Assembly (NCBI GenBank): GCA_014801785.1
Contig: JAAVDN010000003.1
Location: 69,003 to 133,002 of the forward strand
Length of the DNA: 64,000 nt
Direction of reading: 5' to 3'
Source: Bacteroides sp.
Lineage (GTDB): Bacteria; Bacteroidota; Bacteroidia; Bacteroidales; Muribaculaceae
Under the pieces are notes generated by a model. The model saw only the letters and a list, made by a program, of their open reading frames with translations, ran no database searches and had not been told where the DNA came from. Both the position numbers and the translations under genes were made by a program. Positions 1 through 10,056 of this stretch are shown piece after piece (the first letter of the stretch is position 1; every line of letters starts with the position of its first letter).

Positions 1-2
1 GG

Positions 3-1127
3 GCCGTCAAGGTCGCGCCTACAGATCTCTCAGTATTGGTGACCGGACCGAGTGGAGTCGGAAAAGAGTCTTTTCCGAAGATTATCCATCAGTATGGAGC
101 TCGTAAACACCGGAAGTATATTGCCGTCAACTGCGGTGCTATACCGGAGGGAACCATCGACAGCGAACTCTTCGGACATGAGAAAGGATCTTTCACCGGC
201 GCCGTCGCCGCCAGAAAGGGTTATTTCGAGGAGGCTGACGGAGGAACCATTTTCCTCGATGAGGTTGCCGAACTCCCATTGACAACGCAGGCGCGGTTGT
301 TGCGTGTGCTTGAGAGCGGGGAGTTTCTGAAAGTTGGAAGTTCGGATGTCCAGAAGACTGATGTCCGTATTGTGGCGGCCACGAATGTGGATCTGCGCAA
401 GGCGGTTGAGAAAGGTAAGTTTCGCGAAGATCTGTATTACCGTCTTTCGACGATAGGTATCGAGGTGCCTCCACTCTCGGAGCGTGGCGACGATCTCTTT
501 TTGCTCGCCCGCAAGTTCGCGTCCGATTTCTCTGGAAAATATATGACGGCGCCAATCAGCTTTTCCGAGGATGCGCGGCGCCTCCTTCGTCTATACAGCT
601 GGCCGGGCAATATCAGACAGCTGAAGAATGTGGTCGAACAACTGGCTCTTTTTGAAGCCGGCAGCGAGATTTCGCGTCACACCTTGATGGAGGCTCTCCC
701 TTCGGTCGCTTCTGAAGCGGCGCCCCCGGTGCGTCAGCAGGGAGCGAGCTACGAAAGCGAACGTCAGTTGCTATGGCAGATGCTCCTCTCTCTGCGGCAG
801 GAGGTCGAGAACTTGCGGCGCAGGTTGGGGGGATATGGCGAATTGCCGGCTCCCTCCTCCGCTACCTCTGCAGGAGGTGCGCCTGAAGGTCGTATGACTC
901 GCGCTCTCGCTCCCTGGATTCCGGAGCCGGGTCCTATATTCGGGTCTCCATCCGCCACAGTGGAGGAAACTCCGCCGCCCCCTACCTCTCTTGAGGATGC
1001 CGAACGCGAGGCGGTAGCAGCCGCCCTTGTCCGGAACCGGGGACAGAAATCGAAGGCTGCCGCTGAACTCGGAATCTCCCTGCGCACCCTCTACCGCAAG
1101 ATCAACGAATACGGTCTCAACGAATGA
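3..1127 (+). CDS. sigma-54-dependent transcriptional activator, 5' end outside window
   Basis: AAA+ activator that would remodel sigma-54 RNA polymerase to open promoters. The frame is already open at the first bases, so the N-terminus lies upstream of the window; the visible part starts in the Walker A region (GPSGVGKE). Next come the sigma-54 contact loop as GSFTGA (a variant of GAFTGA), Walker B (GTIFLDE), the R-finger region (FREDLYYRL) and [11 protein letters not shown] Pro/Ala-rich linker of about 80 residues leads to a Fis-type helix-turn-helix at the end ([18 protein letters not shown]). No receiver domain can be judged because the start is missing. The stop overlaps the lptE start by 4 bp (ATGA), so the two are translationally coupled. 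The order activator-lptE-hypothetical-secG is familiar from Bacteroidales. Confidence 0.9.
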   Translation, partial: AVKVAPTDLSVLVTGPSGVGKESFPKIIHQYGARKHRKYIAVNCGAIPEGTIDSELFGHEKGSFTGAVAARKGYFEEADGGTIFLDEVAELPLTTQARLLRVLESGEFLKVGSSDVQKTDVRIVAATNVDLRKAVEKGKFREDLYYRLSTIGIEVPPLSERGDDLFLLARKFASDFSGKYMTAPISFSEDARRLLRLYSWPGNIRQLKNVVEQLALFEAGSEISRHTLMEALPSVASEAAPPVRQQGASYESERQLLWQMLLSLRQEVENLRRRLGGYGELPAPSSATSAGGAPEGRMTRALAPWIPEPGPIFGSPSATVEETPPPPTSLEDAEREAVAAALVRNRGQKSKAAAELGISLRTLYRKINEYGLNE

Positions 1128-1633
1128 AACGTCATTTCAAATACCTCCTTCCGGGACTCGCGCTTATTCTCTGCGCCTGTTCGATAAGCGTCAAGTTCAA
1201 TGGCTCGGCCCTGAACTATGATATTTACAAAACAATCAATATATCCGAGTTTCCGATCCGCGCAGCTCTCGTCTATCCTCCCTTGCAGCAGACGTTCGAG
1301 AACAAGCTGATGGACGCCGTCACTCGCCAGACTCGCCTTCAGGAAATCGACGGAAAAGCTGACTTGTCGATGAGCGGCGAGATTACGGGCTATTCCCTTA
1401 CCCCCCAGGCTGTCGGTGAGGACGCATACGCGACCGAGACGCGCCTGACGATTACGGTTCATGTCAAATATTCCGACAGCAAGAATCCGGCCAATGACGT
1501 TGACCAGAGTTTCTCGGCTTACCGTCAGTTCTCAAGCTCGCTGTTGCTGACAGATGTGCAGGAGGAGCTGTGTCAGGAAATTTCAGACGAATTGGTTGAT
1601 CTTATTTTCAACGCCACGCTCGGAAACTGGTAA
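1124..1633 (+). CDS. lptE: LptE-family LPS assembly lipoprotein
   Basis: Predicted outer-membrane lipoprotein that plugs the LptD barrel and helps insert lipopolysaccharide. The 169-aa product has a lipoprotein signal with lipobox ending at Cys18-Cys20 (ALILCACS), followed by the ISVKFNG-SALNYDIYKTINI stretch typical of Bacteroidetes LptE and a mixed alpha/beta body. It starts inside the stop codon of the upstream activator (4-bp overlap), which fixes the start. The assignment rests on overall pattern and gene context; LptE proteins are weakly conserved. Confidence 0.82.
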   Translation: MKRHFKYLLPGLALILCACSISVKFNGSALNYDIYKTINISEFPIRAALVYPPLQQTFENKLMDAVTRQTRLQEIDGKADLSMSGEITGYSLTPQAVGEDAYATETRLTITVHVKYSDSKNPANDVDQSFSAYRQFSSSLLLTDVQEELCQEISDELVDLIFNATLGNW

Positions 1634-1667
1634 TGATGGAAAAAGGAGCAGGCAAACTTCATACAGA

Positions 1668-2225
1668 ATGAAAGCAGACTACTACATAGTGCCCTATATC
1701 GAGGAACTGGCGACAGTTACCGATCCGGAACGGGAACAGTGGCTGCGCCGACGCATATCGGCCAATATCGGTAACCAGGAGGCGCTCGGGCGCATCCTCG
1801 GCCTTACTGATGTCGATGGGGCCTCCCTTTATTCCCCCGACACCTCCCCGACCCTCTCGACGTCCGACACCATAGACGCGTTCCTGGAGAAGTTCGGCCC
1901 CAAGGAACGCGGAGCCTCACAACCCGCTCCATCCGCTCCCGAAGGGGCGGGAGTGGTTCCTGTTGTGCCGGCGATCGACTATATGGCTATGACGGAACTT
2001 GAGAAGATTCCCGCTTCCGAGGAGCCTTCTCCCTCCGAGGAGCCGCAAAGCGCGGAAACTCCGGCTCTGACCGAAAGTTTTGCTAAGATACTGATTAAAA
2101 ATGGGAATTATGAGCGGGCGATGGAAATATTGACGGATGTAAATTTGAAAAATCCGGAAAAAAGTATTTACTTTGCAGACCAAATGCGATTCTTGCGTAA
2201 ACTGCAACTTCTGCAGGGTCGCTGA
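1668..2225 (+). CDS. conserved hypothetical protein with C-terminal TPR-like helix pair
   Basis: 185-aa protein of unknown function. I chose ATG 1668 over the longer frame from 1554 because the longer N-terminus would overlap lptE and reads as its shadow; an AAAAGGAG tract lies about 20 bases upstream. The N-terminal 60 residues are helical and charged, the middle is Pro/Ser/Glu-rich low complexity (about residues 75-130), and the last 50 residues (FAKILIKNGNYERAMEILTD) resemble a tetratricopeptide hairpin. It lacks a signal peptide, so it is probably cytoplasmic. Its place between lptE and secG is conserved in Bacteroidales, suggesting an envelope-linked role, but this is inference. Confidence 0.75.
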   Translation: MKADYYIVPYIEELATVTDPEREQWLRRRISANIGNQEALGRILGLTDVDGASLYSPDTSPTLSTSDTIDAFLEKFGPKERGASQPAPSAPEGAGVVPVVPAIDYMAMTELEKIPASEEPSPSEEPQSAETPALTESFAKILIKNGNYERAMEILTDVNLKNPEKSIYFADQMRFLRKLQLLQGR

Positions 2226-2287
2226 CAGCGCGCCATCTCTCTTTGGGGTCGTGGCGCCAGGAAATATCAAAATCAACATCAACTGAA

Positions 2288-2689
2288 ATGTATATATTTC
2301 TCAGCATTCTGATTGTCATCGCATCGCTGCTTCTTATCGGTGCGGTCCTGATACAGAAATCCAAGGGAGGCGGTCTGGCCTCCGATTATTCGAGCGGCAA
2401 CGCTGTGATGGGTTACCGTAAGACCACAGACTTTATCGAGAAAGCAACCTGGGGGCTGGCAATCTTCATCTGCATCGTCAGCATCCTGGCGACTTTCGCT
2501 TACCGTCCCGCCAAGAACGTCAGTTCCATGGCTCCCGCTCCGGTTCAGACCGAGGCTCCCGCAGCCGCTCCGGCTTCCGCTCCTGCTGCTGCCCCGGCTC
2601 CTGCACCCGCCCCTGCTGCAACCTCCGCTCCCGCTGAGGCTCCTGCGGCAGCCGCTCCTGCTCCTGCCCCTGCAGAGCAGGGCAAGTAA
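2288..2689 (+). CDS. secG: SecG protein-export subunit with Ala/Pro-rich tail
   Basis: Small inner-membrane subunit of the SecYEG translocon. The core (residues 1-75) has two transmembrane helices around the conserved cytoplasmic loop QKSKGGGLASDYSSGNAVMGYRK. ATG 2288 begins the first helix directly (MYIFLSILIVIASLLLIGAVL), so the in-frame extension from 2243 is not used. The last 55 residues are almost entirely Ala and Pro (APAPAPA repeats) ending in EQGK. Such tails occur in Bacteroidetes SecG but their role is unknown. A strong hairpin follows the gene. Confidence 0.92.
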   Translation: MYIFLSILIVIASLLLIGAVLIQKSKGGGLASDYSSGNAVMGYRKTTDFIEKATWGLAIFICIVSILATFAYRPAKNVSSMAPAPVQTEAPAAAPASAPAAAPAPAPAPAATSAPAEAPAAAAPAPAPAEQGK

Positions 2690-2736
2690 AGGCTTCTATT
2701 GACATACACTACAACAACTCCTTATACCCACCGACG

Positions 2737-2772
2737 GACTGATTCTCTGTGAAGAGGGTCAGTCTCTTTTTT
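2737..2772 (+). terminator. intrinsic terminator after secG
   Basis: GACTGA (2737-2742) pairs with TCAGTC (2759-2764), with CTCT/AGAG pairing inside. The stem is followed by TCTTTTTT. It lies 47 bases after the secG stop and would end the activator-lptE-secG transcript. Confidence 0.75.
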
Positions 2773-2783
2773 GTATTTGTATA

Positions 2784-2828
2784 AGAGTGTGTTTGGTTTT
2801 AAGCAGATGATAAAAATAAACACACTCT
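2784..2828. repeat. perfect 11-bp inverted repeat with 23-nt loop
   Basis: AGAGTGTGTTT at 2784-2794 is repeated inverted as AAACACACTCT at 2818-2828. It lies in the 347-bp gap between secG and lysS, after the terminator and about 70 bases before the proposed lysS promoter. It could be a regulator site or a second weak terminator. The rest of this gap holds no credible gene. Confidence 0.6.
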
Positions 2829-2895
2829 ATAACCCTCCGATTCCTGAAAGAAGGATTGTCGCTCCTCAGACCAGGAAAATCATTCATCCGTTAGG

Positions 2896-2922
2896 TTGTC
2901 GGCGGAAAATTAACTATCTTTG
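2896..2922 (+). promoter_or_regulatory. candidate lysS promoter
   Basis: A -7 element TATCTTTG (2915-2922) fits the Bacteroidetes consensus TAnnTTTG, with TTG at 2896-2898 as a possible -33 element. The 16-bp spacing is shorter than the usual 19-21, so the -33 call is weak. Transcription would begin near 2928, giving a leader of about 110 nt before lysS. Confidence 0.4.
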
Positions 2923-3036
2923 CCATAGCGTTCTCCGAATCCCATTTTCAAACAGTTTCTTATAACCCGCAGGAATGTAAACGGTCCGGACGCCGGGAAG
3001 CTGGGAAAATTCAGAAAAAAGTAAAATGATGATATA

Positions 3037-4617
3037 ATGGCTCAAAAAGAATTGAACGAACAGGAGATTATACGCCGCCAGAGTCTTGAAGCTCTGCGTC
3101 AGCGTGGAATTGATCCTTATCCCGCAGCAGAATATGTAGTCACCGGCCATTCGGCTGAAATCAAGGAAAATTTTTCCGATGACCTGCAGCCTCCCCGCGA
3201 GGTGAGCGTCGCAGGGCGTATCATGAGCCGTCGTATAATGGGCAAGGCCTCATTCATGGAACTGCAGGACGGCGAAGGTCGAATCCAGGTATATGTCTCC
3301 CGCGATGACTTATGCCCCGGTGAGGACAAGGAGTTTTACAACATCGTCTTCAAGAAACTGCTCGATATAGGAGACTATATCGGGGTCAAGGGGTATGTTT
3401 TCCGTACCCAGACCGGCGAGATTTCTGTCCATGCTCAGGAAATAACCCTTCTGTCGAAGAGCCTCCGCCCGCTCCCTATCGTCAAGATGAAGGATGGCAA
3501 GGCTTACGACGCCTTCACCGACCCCGAACTGCGCTACCGCCGCCGCTATGTAGACCTGGTCGTCAATCCCGGTGTCAAGGATATTTTCGTCAAGCGTACG
3601 CGTATGTTCAATTCCATGCGTGAGTTCTTTAATTCTCACGGTTATATGGAGGTGGAGACACCGGTGTTGCAGGGGATTCCCGGCGGCGCTTCTGCTCGTC
3701 CTTTCGTCACCCATCACAACACTCTTGACATTCCGCTCTATCTGCGTATCGCCAACGAACTCTATCTGAAGCGTCTAATCGTCGGAGGTTTCGAGGGAGT
3801 CTACGAGTTCTCCCGCAATTTCCGCAACGAGGGTATGGACCGCACTCATAATCCCGAGTTCACTGCAATGGAGATATATGTCGCTTACAAGGACTATAAC
3901 TGGATGATGGATTTCACCGAGCGTATGCTTGAGAAGATAGCGCTCGACGTCAACGGAACAACCAAGGTCATGGTCGGCGACAATGAGATAGATTTCAAGG
4001 CTCCCTATCCGCGCATCACCATGACACAGGCTATCCTCGACAAGACCGGATTCGATATAACGGGAAAGAGCGAGGAGGAACTCCGCGCCTTCTGCAAGGA
4101 GAATGGCATAGAAGTTGACGAGTCATTCGGAAAAGGAAAACTCATCGACGAGATTTTCGGTGCGAAGTGCGAGGGCACATATATTCAGCCGACCTTCATC
4201 ATCGACTATCCTATCGAGATGTCGCCGCTGACCAAGAAACATCGCGAGAATCCGGAGCTTACCGAGCGTTTCGAGCTGATGGTCAATGGCAAGGAGCTTG
4301 CCAACGCCTATTCCGAACTTAACGACCCTATTGACCAGTATGAGCGTTTCGTCGAGCAGATGCGCTTGGCCGACAAGGGAGACGATGAGGCGATGATCAT
4401 TGACGCCGACTTTATCCGCGCTCTCGAATACGGTATGCCCCCGACATCGGGCATGGGTATCGGTATGGACCGCCTCGCTATGCTCCTGACAGGACAGACG
4501 ACAATTCAGGAGGTCCTCTTCTTCCCGCAGATGCGTCCTGAAAAGACAGCCTCTTCCGGCGAGGAGAAGAACGAGGAGGAAGAGACGACGGAGGAACAGG
4601 CTAAGACTAAAAAGTGA
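3037..4617 (+). CDS. lysS: lysyl-tRNA synthetase, class II
   Basis: Charges tRNA-Lys with lysine in the cytoplasm. The 526-aa product has the N-terminal OB-fold anticodon-binding domain (about residues 55-165) and the class II catalytic core. Motif 2 appears as [23 protein letters not shown] (split here as [14 protein letters not shown] and TAMEIYVAY) and motif 3 as [15 protein letters not shown] near residue 470-485. The final 25 residues are a highly charged Glu/Lys tail ([18 protein letters not shown]) not needed for catalysis. It is followed by gpsA with overlapping stop and start, so both are probably co-transcribed. Confidence 0.97.
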   Translation: MAQKELNEQEIIRRQSLEALRQRGIDPYPAAEYVVTGHSAEIKENFSDDLQPPREVSVAGRIMSRRIMGKASFMELQDGEGRIQVYVSRDDLCPGEDKEFYNIVFKKLLDIGDYIGVKGYVFRTQTGEISVHAQEITLLSKSLRPLPIVKMKDGKAYDAFTDPELRYRRRYVDLVVNPGVKDIFVKRTRMFNSMREFFNSHGYMEVETPVLQGIPGGASARPFVTHHNTLDIPLYLRIANELYLKRLIVGGFEGVYEFSRNFRNEGMDRTHNPEFTAMEIYVAYKDYNWMMDFTERMLEKIALDVNGTTKVMVGDNEIDFKAPYPRITMTQAILDKTGFDITGKSEEELRAFCKENGIEVDESFGKGKLIDEIFGAKCEGTYIQPTFIIDYPIEMSPLTKKHRENPELTERFELMVNGKELANAYSELNDPIDQYERFVEQMRLADKGDDEAMIIDADFIRALEYGMPPTSGMGIGMDRLAMLLTGQTTIQEVLFFPQMRPEKTASSGEEKNEEEETTEEQAKTKK

Positions 4618-5624
4618 TGGAAAACAGCCTTGGCCGTATAGCGGTTCTTGGAGGCGGGAGCTGGGCGACAGCTCTCGCCAAACTCCTGCTGAACAATACG
4701 GACCGCATAAACTGGTATATGCGTCGCGACGACCGGATCGAGGAATTTCTCAAATGCAGCCATAATCCGGTCTATCTCAGTGATGTCACCTTCGACACCG
4801 ACCGTATAGACTTTACCTCCGACATTAACCGCGCCTGCGCCGATGCGGACACTATTGTGGTCGCTGTCCCCTCCCCCTATTTCAAGGGTCATGCCGACAA
4901 GATCAGCGTTGACCTCAGCGGAAAGAATATAGTCTCGGCCGTAAAGGGTATTGTCCCGGATGATAATATGATAGTGACCGACTATTTCGCCTCCCGTTTC
5001 GGAGTGGCGGAGGATAACCTTCTGGTTATCGGCGGTCCCTGCCACGCCGAGGAGGTGGCGCTTGACCGTCTGTCATATCTGACTATCGGATGCCATAAGA
5101 CTTCCAAGGCCCGCGAGTTCGCTTCGCTTATTGCAGGAAAGCGGATGAAGACTATCATATCGCGCGATGTGGACGGTATCGAATACGGCGCTGTGCTCAA
5201 GAATGTCTATGCGATAGCCGCCGGAATAGTCTCCGGTCTCAAGACGGGAGATAATTTCATGGCGATGCTGGTCTGCAACGCTATCCGCGAGATGGGGCGC
5301 TTCGTAGACCGTATCTCTCCGATGGATGACCGTGACATTGACCGTTCCGCCTATCTTGGAGACCTGTTGGTCACAGCTTACAGCCGTTTCTCCCGAAACC
5401 ATAATTTCGGTTCAATGATAGGAAAGGGTTACAGCGTAAAGGTCGCCAAAATGGAGATGGAACAGGTCGCCGAGGGGTACTACGGCACTAACTGCATCCA
5501 CCAGATCAATTCCCGCGAGGAACTGCGTGTCAGTATGCCTATCCTCGATGCCGTATATTCAATTCTCTACGAAGACCGCAATCCCCGCAAGGCAATCAAT
5601 GCGATAACCAATACCTTCTCCTGA
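4617..5624 (+). CDS. gpsA: glycerol-3-phosphate dehydrogenase [NAD(P)+]
   Basis: Makes sn-glycerol 3-phosphate from dihydroxyacetone phosphate for phospholipid synthesis. The N-terminal Rossmann nucleotide-binding motif is seen as VLGGGSWATALA. VSAVKGI carries the catalytic lysine region, and GGPCHAEEVA and the C-terminal helical domain (GAVLKNVYAIAAGI) match GpsA; 335 aa is normal. The lysS stop overlaps this start (GTGATGG): ATG 4617 is preferred over the in-frame GTG at 4614. Confidence 0.95.
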   Translation: MENSLGRIAVLGGGSWATALAKLLLNNTDRINWYMRRDDRIEEFLKCSHNPVYLSDVTFDTDRIDFTSDINRACADADTIVVAVPSPYFKGHADKISVDLSGKNIVSAVKGIVPDDNMIVTDYFASRFGVAEDNLLVIGGPCHAEEVALDRLSYLTIGCHKTSKAREFASLIAGKRMKTIISRDVDGIEYGAVLKNVYAIAAGIVSGLKTGDNFMAMLVCNAIREMGRFVDRISPMDDRDIDRSAYLGDLLVTAYSRFSRNHNFGSMIGKGYSVKVAKMEMEQVAEGYYGTNCIHQINSREELRVSMPILDAVYSILYEDRNPRKAINAITNTFS

Positions 5625-5665
5625 GCCGTTGAACAAAAGGGGCTCCATGAGTGGTTATATTATAT

Positions 5666-5728
5666 AGGGACGTTTCAGCGGACCCGCGTTGCGTGTGGTC
5701 CGCCTACAGGTAAAGACATGGTGTCCCT
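5666..5728 (+). other. candidate structured leader upstream of pgi
   Basis: In the 134-bp gap before pgi, AGGGAC (5666-5671) pairs with GTCCCT (5723-5728). Inside this, GCGGACC (5678-5684) pairs perfectly with GGTCCGC (5697-5703). The nested helices end 30 bases before the pgi start and have no T-run. A regulatory leader or an attenuator for gpsA readthrough are both possible. Confidence 0.4.
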
Positions 5729-5758
5729 GACCAAAACTCAGAAGTACAATAGATTATT

Positions 5759-7102
5759 ATGGATACACTTAAATTAGACATTACCCACGCATATTATTTT
5801 GCGGAGAATCAGTTCGAGTCCAATAAGGATGCAGCCGTCGAGGCTGTCACGGATGTCAATACCGGCCGCGCCGCCGGTTCCGATTTCCTCGGTTGGGTCA
5901 ACCTTCCCAAGGAGATCTCAGCTGACCTCCTCGGCCAGCTGAAGGCTACTGCCGCGCGTCTGCAGGAGAACTGCGACTATGTTGTCTGCATTGGCATCGG
6001 AGGTAGCTATCTTGGAGCAAAGGCCGTTATCTCGGCTCTTTCCAATAATTTCGCTGACCTCGTGGACCCGGCGCCCAAGCGCCCGCGTGTCCTTTTCGCA
6101 GGTCAGAATATCGGCGAGGAGTATATCTCGGAACTCCAGGAGCTCCTTAAGGGTAAGCGTTTCGGCATCATCGTTATCTCCAAGTCCGGAACGACCACTG
6201 AGCCCGCTATCGCCTTCCGTATCCTGAAGGCCCAGCTTGAGGAGGCTGTAGGAAAGGATAAGGCTAAGGATCTCATCGTGGCTATCACTGACGCTCAGAA
6301 GGGCGCTCTGCGCACTATGGCAAACCAGGAGGGCTACGAGACGTATGTAATTCCTGACAATGTCGGAGGTCGTTTCTCCGTTCTGACTCCGGTCGGCCTG
6401 CTTCCGATAGCTGTCGCCGGTTTCGACATCGAGAAACTCGTCGCCGGAGCCGTAAATATGATGGAGACTACTCTCCATCCCGGTCCCGACAATCCCGCAG
6501 AGACTTACGCCCGTATGCGTAACGCCCTTTATCAGAGCGGAAAGAAGATTGAGATTCTGGTCAACTATAATCCTAAGCTCCACTATTTCTCGGAGTGGTG
6601 GAAACAGCTTTATGGCGAGAGCGAAGGTAAGGATGGCAAGGGTATCTTCCCCGCTTCCGTCGATCTGACCACAGACCTGCATTCCATGGGACAGTGGATT
6701 CAGGAGGGTGAACGGACAATCTTCGAAACCGTTATCAGTGTCCGTAAGCCTTCTGTTACTCAGCGTATTCCTGAAGATGCGCAGAACCTTGACGGTATCA
6801 ACTATCTTGCCGGAAAGCGTGTCGATGAGGTCAATAAGATGGCTGAACTCGGAACTATGATCGCTCATGTCGAGGGTGGAGTCCCCAACATGAAGATCGA
6901 AATCCATTCCCTGGACGAGTACACTCTCGGACAGCTCATCTATTTCTTCGAGAAGGCTTGCGGTATCTCCGGATACATGCTCGGAGTCAATCCGTTCAAC
7001 CAGCCTGGTGTCGAGGCATACAAGAAGAATATGTTCGCTCTTCTCGAAAAGCCCGGCTACGAGAAGGAGACGGCTGCTATCAAGGAGAAGCTCTCCAAGT
7101 AA
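5759..7102 (+). CDS. pgi: glucose-6-phosphate isomerase
   Basis: Interconverts glucose 6-phosphate and fructose 6-phosphate. The 447-aa product belongs to the shorter bacterial class. Recognisable parts are [14 protein letters not shown] near residue 78-91, the sugar-phosphate-binding loop [14 protein letters not shown] (about 143-156), [17 protein letters not shown] (about 200-216), [10 protein letters not shown], and the C-terminal [16 protein letters not shown] with its catalytic lysine. It is convergent with polA and separated from it by a strong shared terminator. Confidence 0.97.
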   Translation: MDTLKLDITHAYYFAENQFESNKDAAVEAVTDVNTGRAAGSDFLGWVNLPKEISADLLGQLKATAARLQENCDYVVCIGIGGSYLGAKAVISALSNNFADLVDPAPKRPRVLFAGQNIGEEYISELQELLKGKRFGIIVISKSGTTTEPAIAFRILKAQLEEAVGKDKAKDLIVAITDAQKGALRTMANQEGYETYVIPDNVGGRFSVLTPVGLLPIAVAGFDIEKLVAGAVNMMETTLHPGPDNPAETYARMRNALYQSGKKIEILVNYNPKLHYFSEWWKQLYGESEGKDGKGIFPASVDLTTDLHSMGQWIQEGERTIFETVISVRKPSVTQRIPEDAQNLDGINYLAGKRVDEVNKMAELGTMIAHVEGGVPNMKIEIHSLDEYTLGQLIYFFEKACGISGYMLGVNPFNQPGVEAYKKNMFALLEKPGYEKETAAIKEKLSK

Positions 7103-7155
7103 TTACCCGATAATCCTGTTTTCCGACCTTTCCGAGTCGGACATTATTGAAATAT

Positions 7156-7194
7156 AAACAGCGGTCGAAGTTCGATAAACTTCGACCGCTGTTT
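7156..7194. terminator. bidirectional terminator between pgi and polA
   Basis: A perfect 17-bp stem: AAACAGCGGTCGAAGTT (7156-7172) and its inverse (7178-7194) around a 5-nt loop, with A- and T-rich ends on both sides. It sits between the convergent stops of pgi and polA, so one structure can serve both strands. Confidence 0.88.
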
Positions 7195-7212
7195 GTGTTT
7201 ATTTGTCAATGA

Positions 7213-10056
7213 TTAATGGGCGTCCAGCCAGTTCTCGCCGACACCGACCGATACCTCCAGACATACCGCCCCGTCCCATGCTCCCTCCATCTGCCGCTTT
7301 ACTATCTCGCGGAGCAGATCCAGCTCCTCGGGAACGACGTCGAAGTTAAGTTCGTCGTGAACCTGCATTATCATTTTAGACCGCAGACCGCGCTCGCGCA
7401 TCTCTCTGTCGATGCGTATCATGGCTATCTTCATGATGTCGGCGGCCGATCCTTGAACAGGGGCGTTGATGGCGTTGCGCTCCGCAACTCCGCGAACCAC
7501 CGGATTGCGGCTGTTGATGTCCGGCAACCGCCGTTTACGACCGAAGCGAGTCAGCGTGTAGAGACGTTCGCGGGCCTCCTCGACGCTGTCGCTCATATAT
7601 TTATGTATAGTCGGGAAGGTCTTGAAATAGTTGTCTATCAGATCTTTCGCCTCCCCGCGCGGAATGCCTAACCGTGAGGCCAGTCCGAAAGCCGATATGC
7701 CGTATAGTATGCCGAAATTAGCCGTCTTGGCGTTGCGTCGCTCGTCAGAAGTCACATCCTCCTGATCTTTATGGTAGATTCGCGCGGCGGTGATGGCGTG
7801 GATATCCTTTCCTGTGCGGAAAGCGTCGATCATTACCTCCTCCCCCGCGAAATCGGCTACGAGGCGAAGTTCAATCTGACTGTAGTCAGCCGATAGGAAG
7901 AGATTTCCGGGATCAGCGATGAAGGCCCGCCGAATCTCTCTCCCTATATCGTCGCGGACAGGTATGTTCTGAAGATTAGGCGCCGAGGAGGATATGCGGC
8001 CTGTCGCGGTGACTGTCTGGTTATAGTTGGTGTGGACATGACCCGTCTGAGGGTTGATGGATTCGGGAAGGACGGTAAGATAAGTGTTCAGAAGTTTCTT
8101 GACCTGTCTGTATTCCAGAATTTTACCTACGATAGGATTCTTGTGGGCCACTTTCTCCAGTATATCCTCCGAAGTAGAGTATTGTCCGGTCTTTGTCTTC
8201 TTGGCTTTGGTGTCCAACGCAAGCTTTCCGAACAGTATCTCTCCGACCTGCGAGGGAGAACCGACATTGAACTCCTCGCCCGCCAGCGTCCATATCTCTT
8301 TTTCCAGTTCCCCCATTCGTTCCTCCATCGTCACTGCCGCCTGACGAAGTGCCTCTACATCGATGCGTACCCCCGTCAGTTCCATTGAGGCCAGGACCCT
8401 TACGAGCGGAAGCTCTATCTCGGTCAGCAGTTTCTCCAGTCCCTCCTCCTTCAGTTCGCGATCGAGCAGCGGTCGCAATTTCAGCCCTGCCTCCGCGAGT
8501 GTCACGGCGCGTTTCGCCGTCTGCATTCTCTCTTCCGGGTCGTCAAATAATGACGCCTCCCGTTTCCCCTTCCCTTTTCCCTTCGGAGCCTCTGCCGCAA
8601 CATCATAACCTAATTCAGTTGACAGATAGGTCTGGGTCAGTTGGGAGATGGAATGGCGCATATCGGGCTGGAGAAGATAATGGGAGAGGGTGACATCCTG
8701 GAAATTGACCAGAGAATCAGCCTCGTCAGTCCGTTTGCGTGCCGCTGTCACCATATCCCTTTTCGCCGACCCTGTAACCTTTTTTATATCCGGACGCGCC
8801 ATGAGGTCGAGTACGGCCTCCTCCCCTTCGGCGAAGGAGGAGGGAATATACCATCCCTTGCCGTTGCCGTCCGCAATCGCGGTGCCGAGCCAGCGGGCCT
8901 CCATGTCGTTCTCTCCGACGGTGACCAGATGTAGGCCACAGCTCGTCAGCCCCGCCATAGCCTCCTGCATCTTATTCAGGTCTCCCCTCTCTTCGACAAT
9001 AAATAATTCCATATTCTCCGGATTCCAGTCCGCTGTCGGATGAGGAGCGGCTTTCGGCTGCTCTCTCTCTTCCTCCTCCGGTTCCTCCTCCAGTCCGTCG
9101 AACAGTCCGGGAAATCCTCCCGGCGCAGGTGCGCCTTCCGGTTCTTTTCGGTAACTGTCTTCGTGAGGTTTCTCATCTCCAAGACGGCGTGCGACCCTGT
9201 CGGCCAGACTCTTGAACTCAAGCTGACGGAAAAGCTCGAAGAGGGCCGGGCGGTCCGGTTCCTGGCATTTCAGCGAGTCGGGTGTCTCGTCGATAGGAAC
9301 ATCCGTGCGGATTGTGGCCAGGAATTTGGAGAAGCGTATCTGTTCGGCGTTCTCCTCCACCTTTTTGCGTATCGCTCCCTTGAGTGCGTCGGTATGCTCC
9401 AGCAGATTCTCGACATCGCCGAACTCCTGAATAAGCTTGACAGCCGTCTTTTCCCCTACTCCCGGACAACCCGGTATATTGTCGATCTTGTCTCCCATAA
9501 GAGCCAGCAGGTCGATGACCTGTGATGTGCGTGCGATGCCGTATCGTCCGCAGACCTCCTCTTCGCCGCGGAGCTCGAAATCCTGGCCGCGGTAGGCAGG
9601 CTTGTATTGCAGCACCGATGGGGAGACCAGCTGTCCGAAATCCTTGTCCGGAGTCATCATGTAGGTTGTGAATCCCTCCTTTTCTGCCTTACGGGCCATA
9701 GTTCCTATGACGTCATCTGCCTCGAACCCTTCTACTTCGAGAATAGGAATGCGGTAGGCGCGTATGATATCCTTTATGAACGGGATGGAGAGTTTTATAT
9801 CCTCGGGGGTAGCGTCGCGCTCCCCTTTGTAGTCTTCGTATGCTTCGGAACGGAACGTCGGGCCCTGAGGATCGAAACAGACCGCCAGATGAGTCGGCTT
9901 CTCCTTGCGAAGAAGTTCCTCAAGCGTATTGACAAAACCGAAGATGGCCGATGTGTTGAACCCCGACTGGGTGATTCGCGGCATCTTTATCAAGGCGTAG
10001 TAGGCCCGGAAGATAAGGGCGTAGGCATCAAGGAGGAAAAGTCTTTTTTCTGTCAT
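7213..10056 (-). CDS. polA: DNA polymerase I, proofreading domain apparently inactive
   Basis: Repair and Okazaki-fragment processing polymerase, 947 aa. The N-terminal 5'-3' exonuclease domain is intact (LLDAYALIFRAYYA, EGFEADDVIGTMA, LMGDKIDNIPGCPGVGEKTA). The polymerase domain has motif A (SADYSQIELRL), motif B (RRNAKTANFGILYG) and motif C (MQVHDEL). Between them the 3'-5' exonuclease fold is recognisable but the Exo I DxE motif is absent: the matching stretch reads CGLHLVTVGE. The usual Exo II NxxxD region reads GSAKRDM, with Asn lost. A charged insertion rich in Lys/Gly (about residues 480-510) is also seen. The upstream region on this strand carries TATCTTTA (10121-10128), a near -7 element. 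Confidence 0.95.
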   Translation of the reverse strand: MTEKRLFLLDAYALIFRAYYALIKMPRITQSGFNTSAIFGFVNTLEELLRKEKPTHLAVCFDPQGPTFRSEAYEDYKGERDATPEDIKLSIPFIKDIIRAYRIPILEVEGFEADDVIGTMARKAEKEGFTTYMMTPDKDFGQLVSPSVLQYKPAYRGQDFELRGEEEVCGRYGIARTSQVIDLLALMGDKIDNIPGCPGVGEKTAVKLIQEFGDVENLLEHTDALKGAIRKKVEENAEQIRFSKFLATIRTDVPIDETPDSLKCQEPDRPALFELFRQLEFKSLADRVARRLGDEKPHEDSYRKEPEGAPAPGGFPGLFDGLEEEPEEEEREQPKAAPHPTADWNPENMELFIVEERGDLNKMQEAMAGLTSCGLHLVTVGENDMEARWLGTAIADGNGKGWYIPSSFAEGEEAVLDLMARPDIKKVTGSAKRDMVTAARKRTDEADSLVNFQDVTLSHYLLQPDMRHSISQLTQTYLSTELGYDVAAEAPKGKGKGKREASLFDDPEERMQTAKRAVTLAEAGLKLRPLLDRELKEEGLEKLLTEIELPLVRVLASMELTGVRIDVEALRQAAVTMEERMGELEKEIWTLAGEEFNVGSPSQVGEILFGKLALDTKAKKTKTGQYSTSEDILEKVAHKNPIVGKILEYRQVKKLLNTYLTVLPESINPQTGHVHTNYNQTVTATGRISSSAPNLQNIPVRDDIGREIRRAFIADPGNLFLSADYSQIELRLVADFAGEEVMIDAFRTGKDIHAITAARIYHKDQEDVTSDERRNAKTANFGILYGISAFGLASRLGIPRGEAKDLIDNYFKTFPTIHKYMSDSVEEARERLYTLTRFGRKRRLPDINSRNPVVRGVAERNAINAPVQGSAADIMKIAMIRIDREMRERGLRSKMIMQVHDELNFDVVPEELDLLREIVKRQMEGAWDGAVCLEVSVGVGENWLDAH

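Noticed and set aside
2771..2965. 64-codon frame between secG and lysS
   Set aside because: It spans the inverted repeat and promoter region; composition is not coding-like.
5918..6907. 329-codon open frame opposite pgi
   Set aside because: Shadow of pgi caused by its codon use; no domain pattern.
9040..9525. 161-codon open frame opposite polA
   Set aside because: Antisense shadow of the polA coding region.
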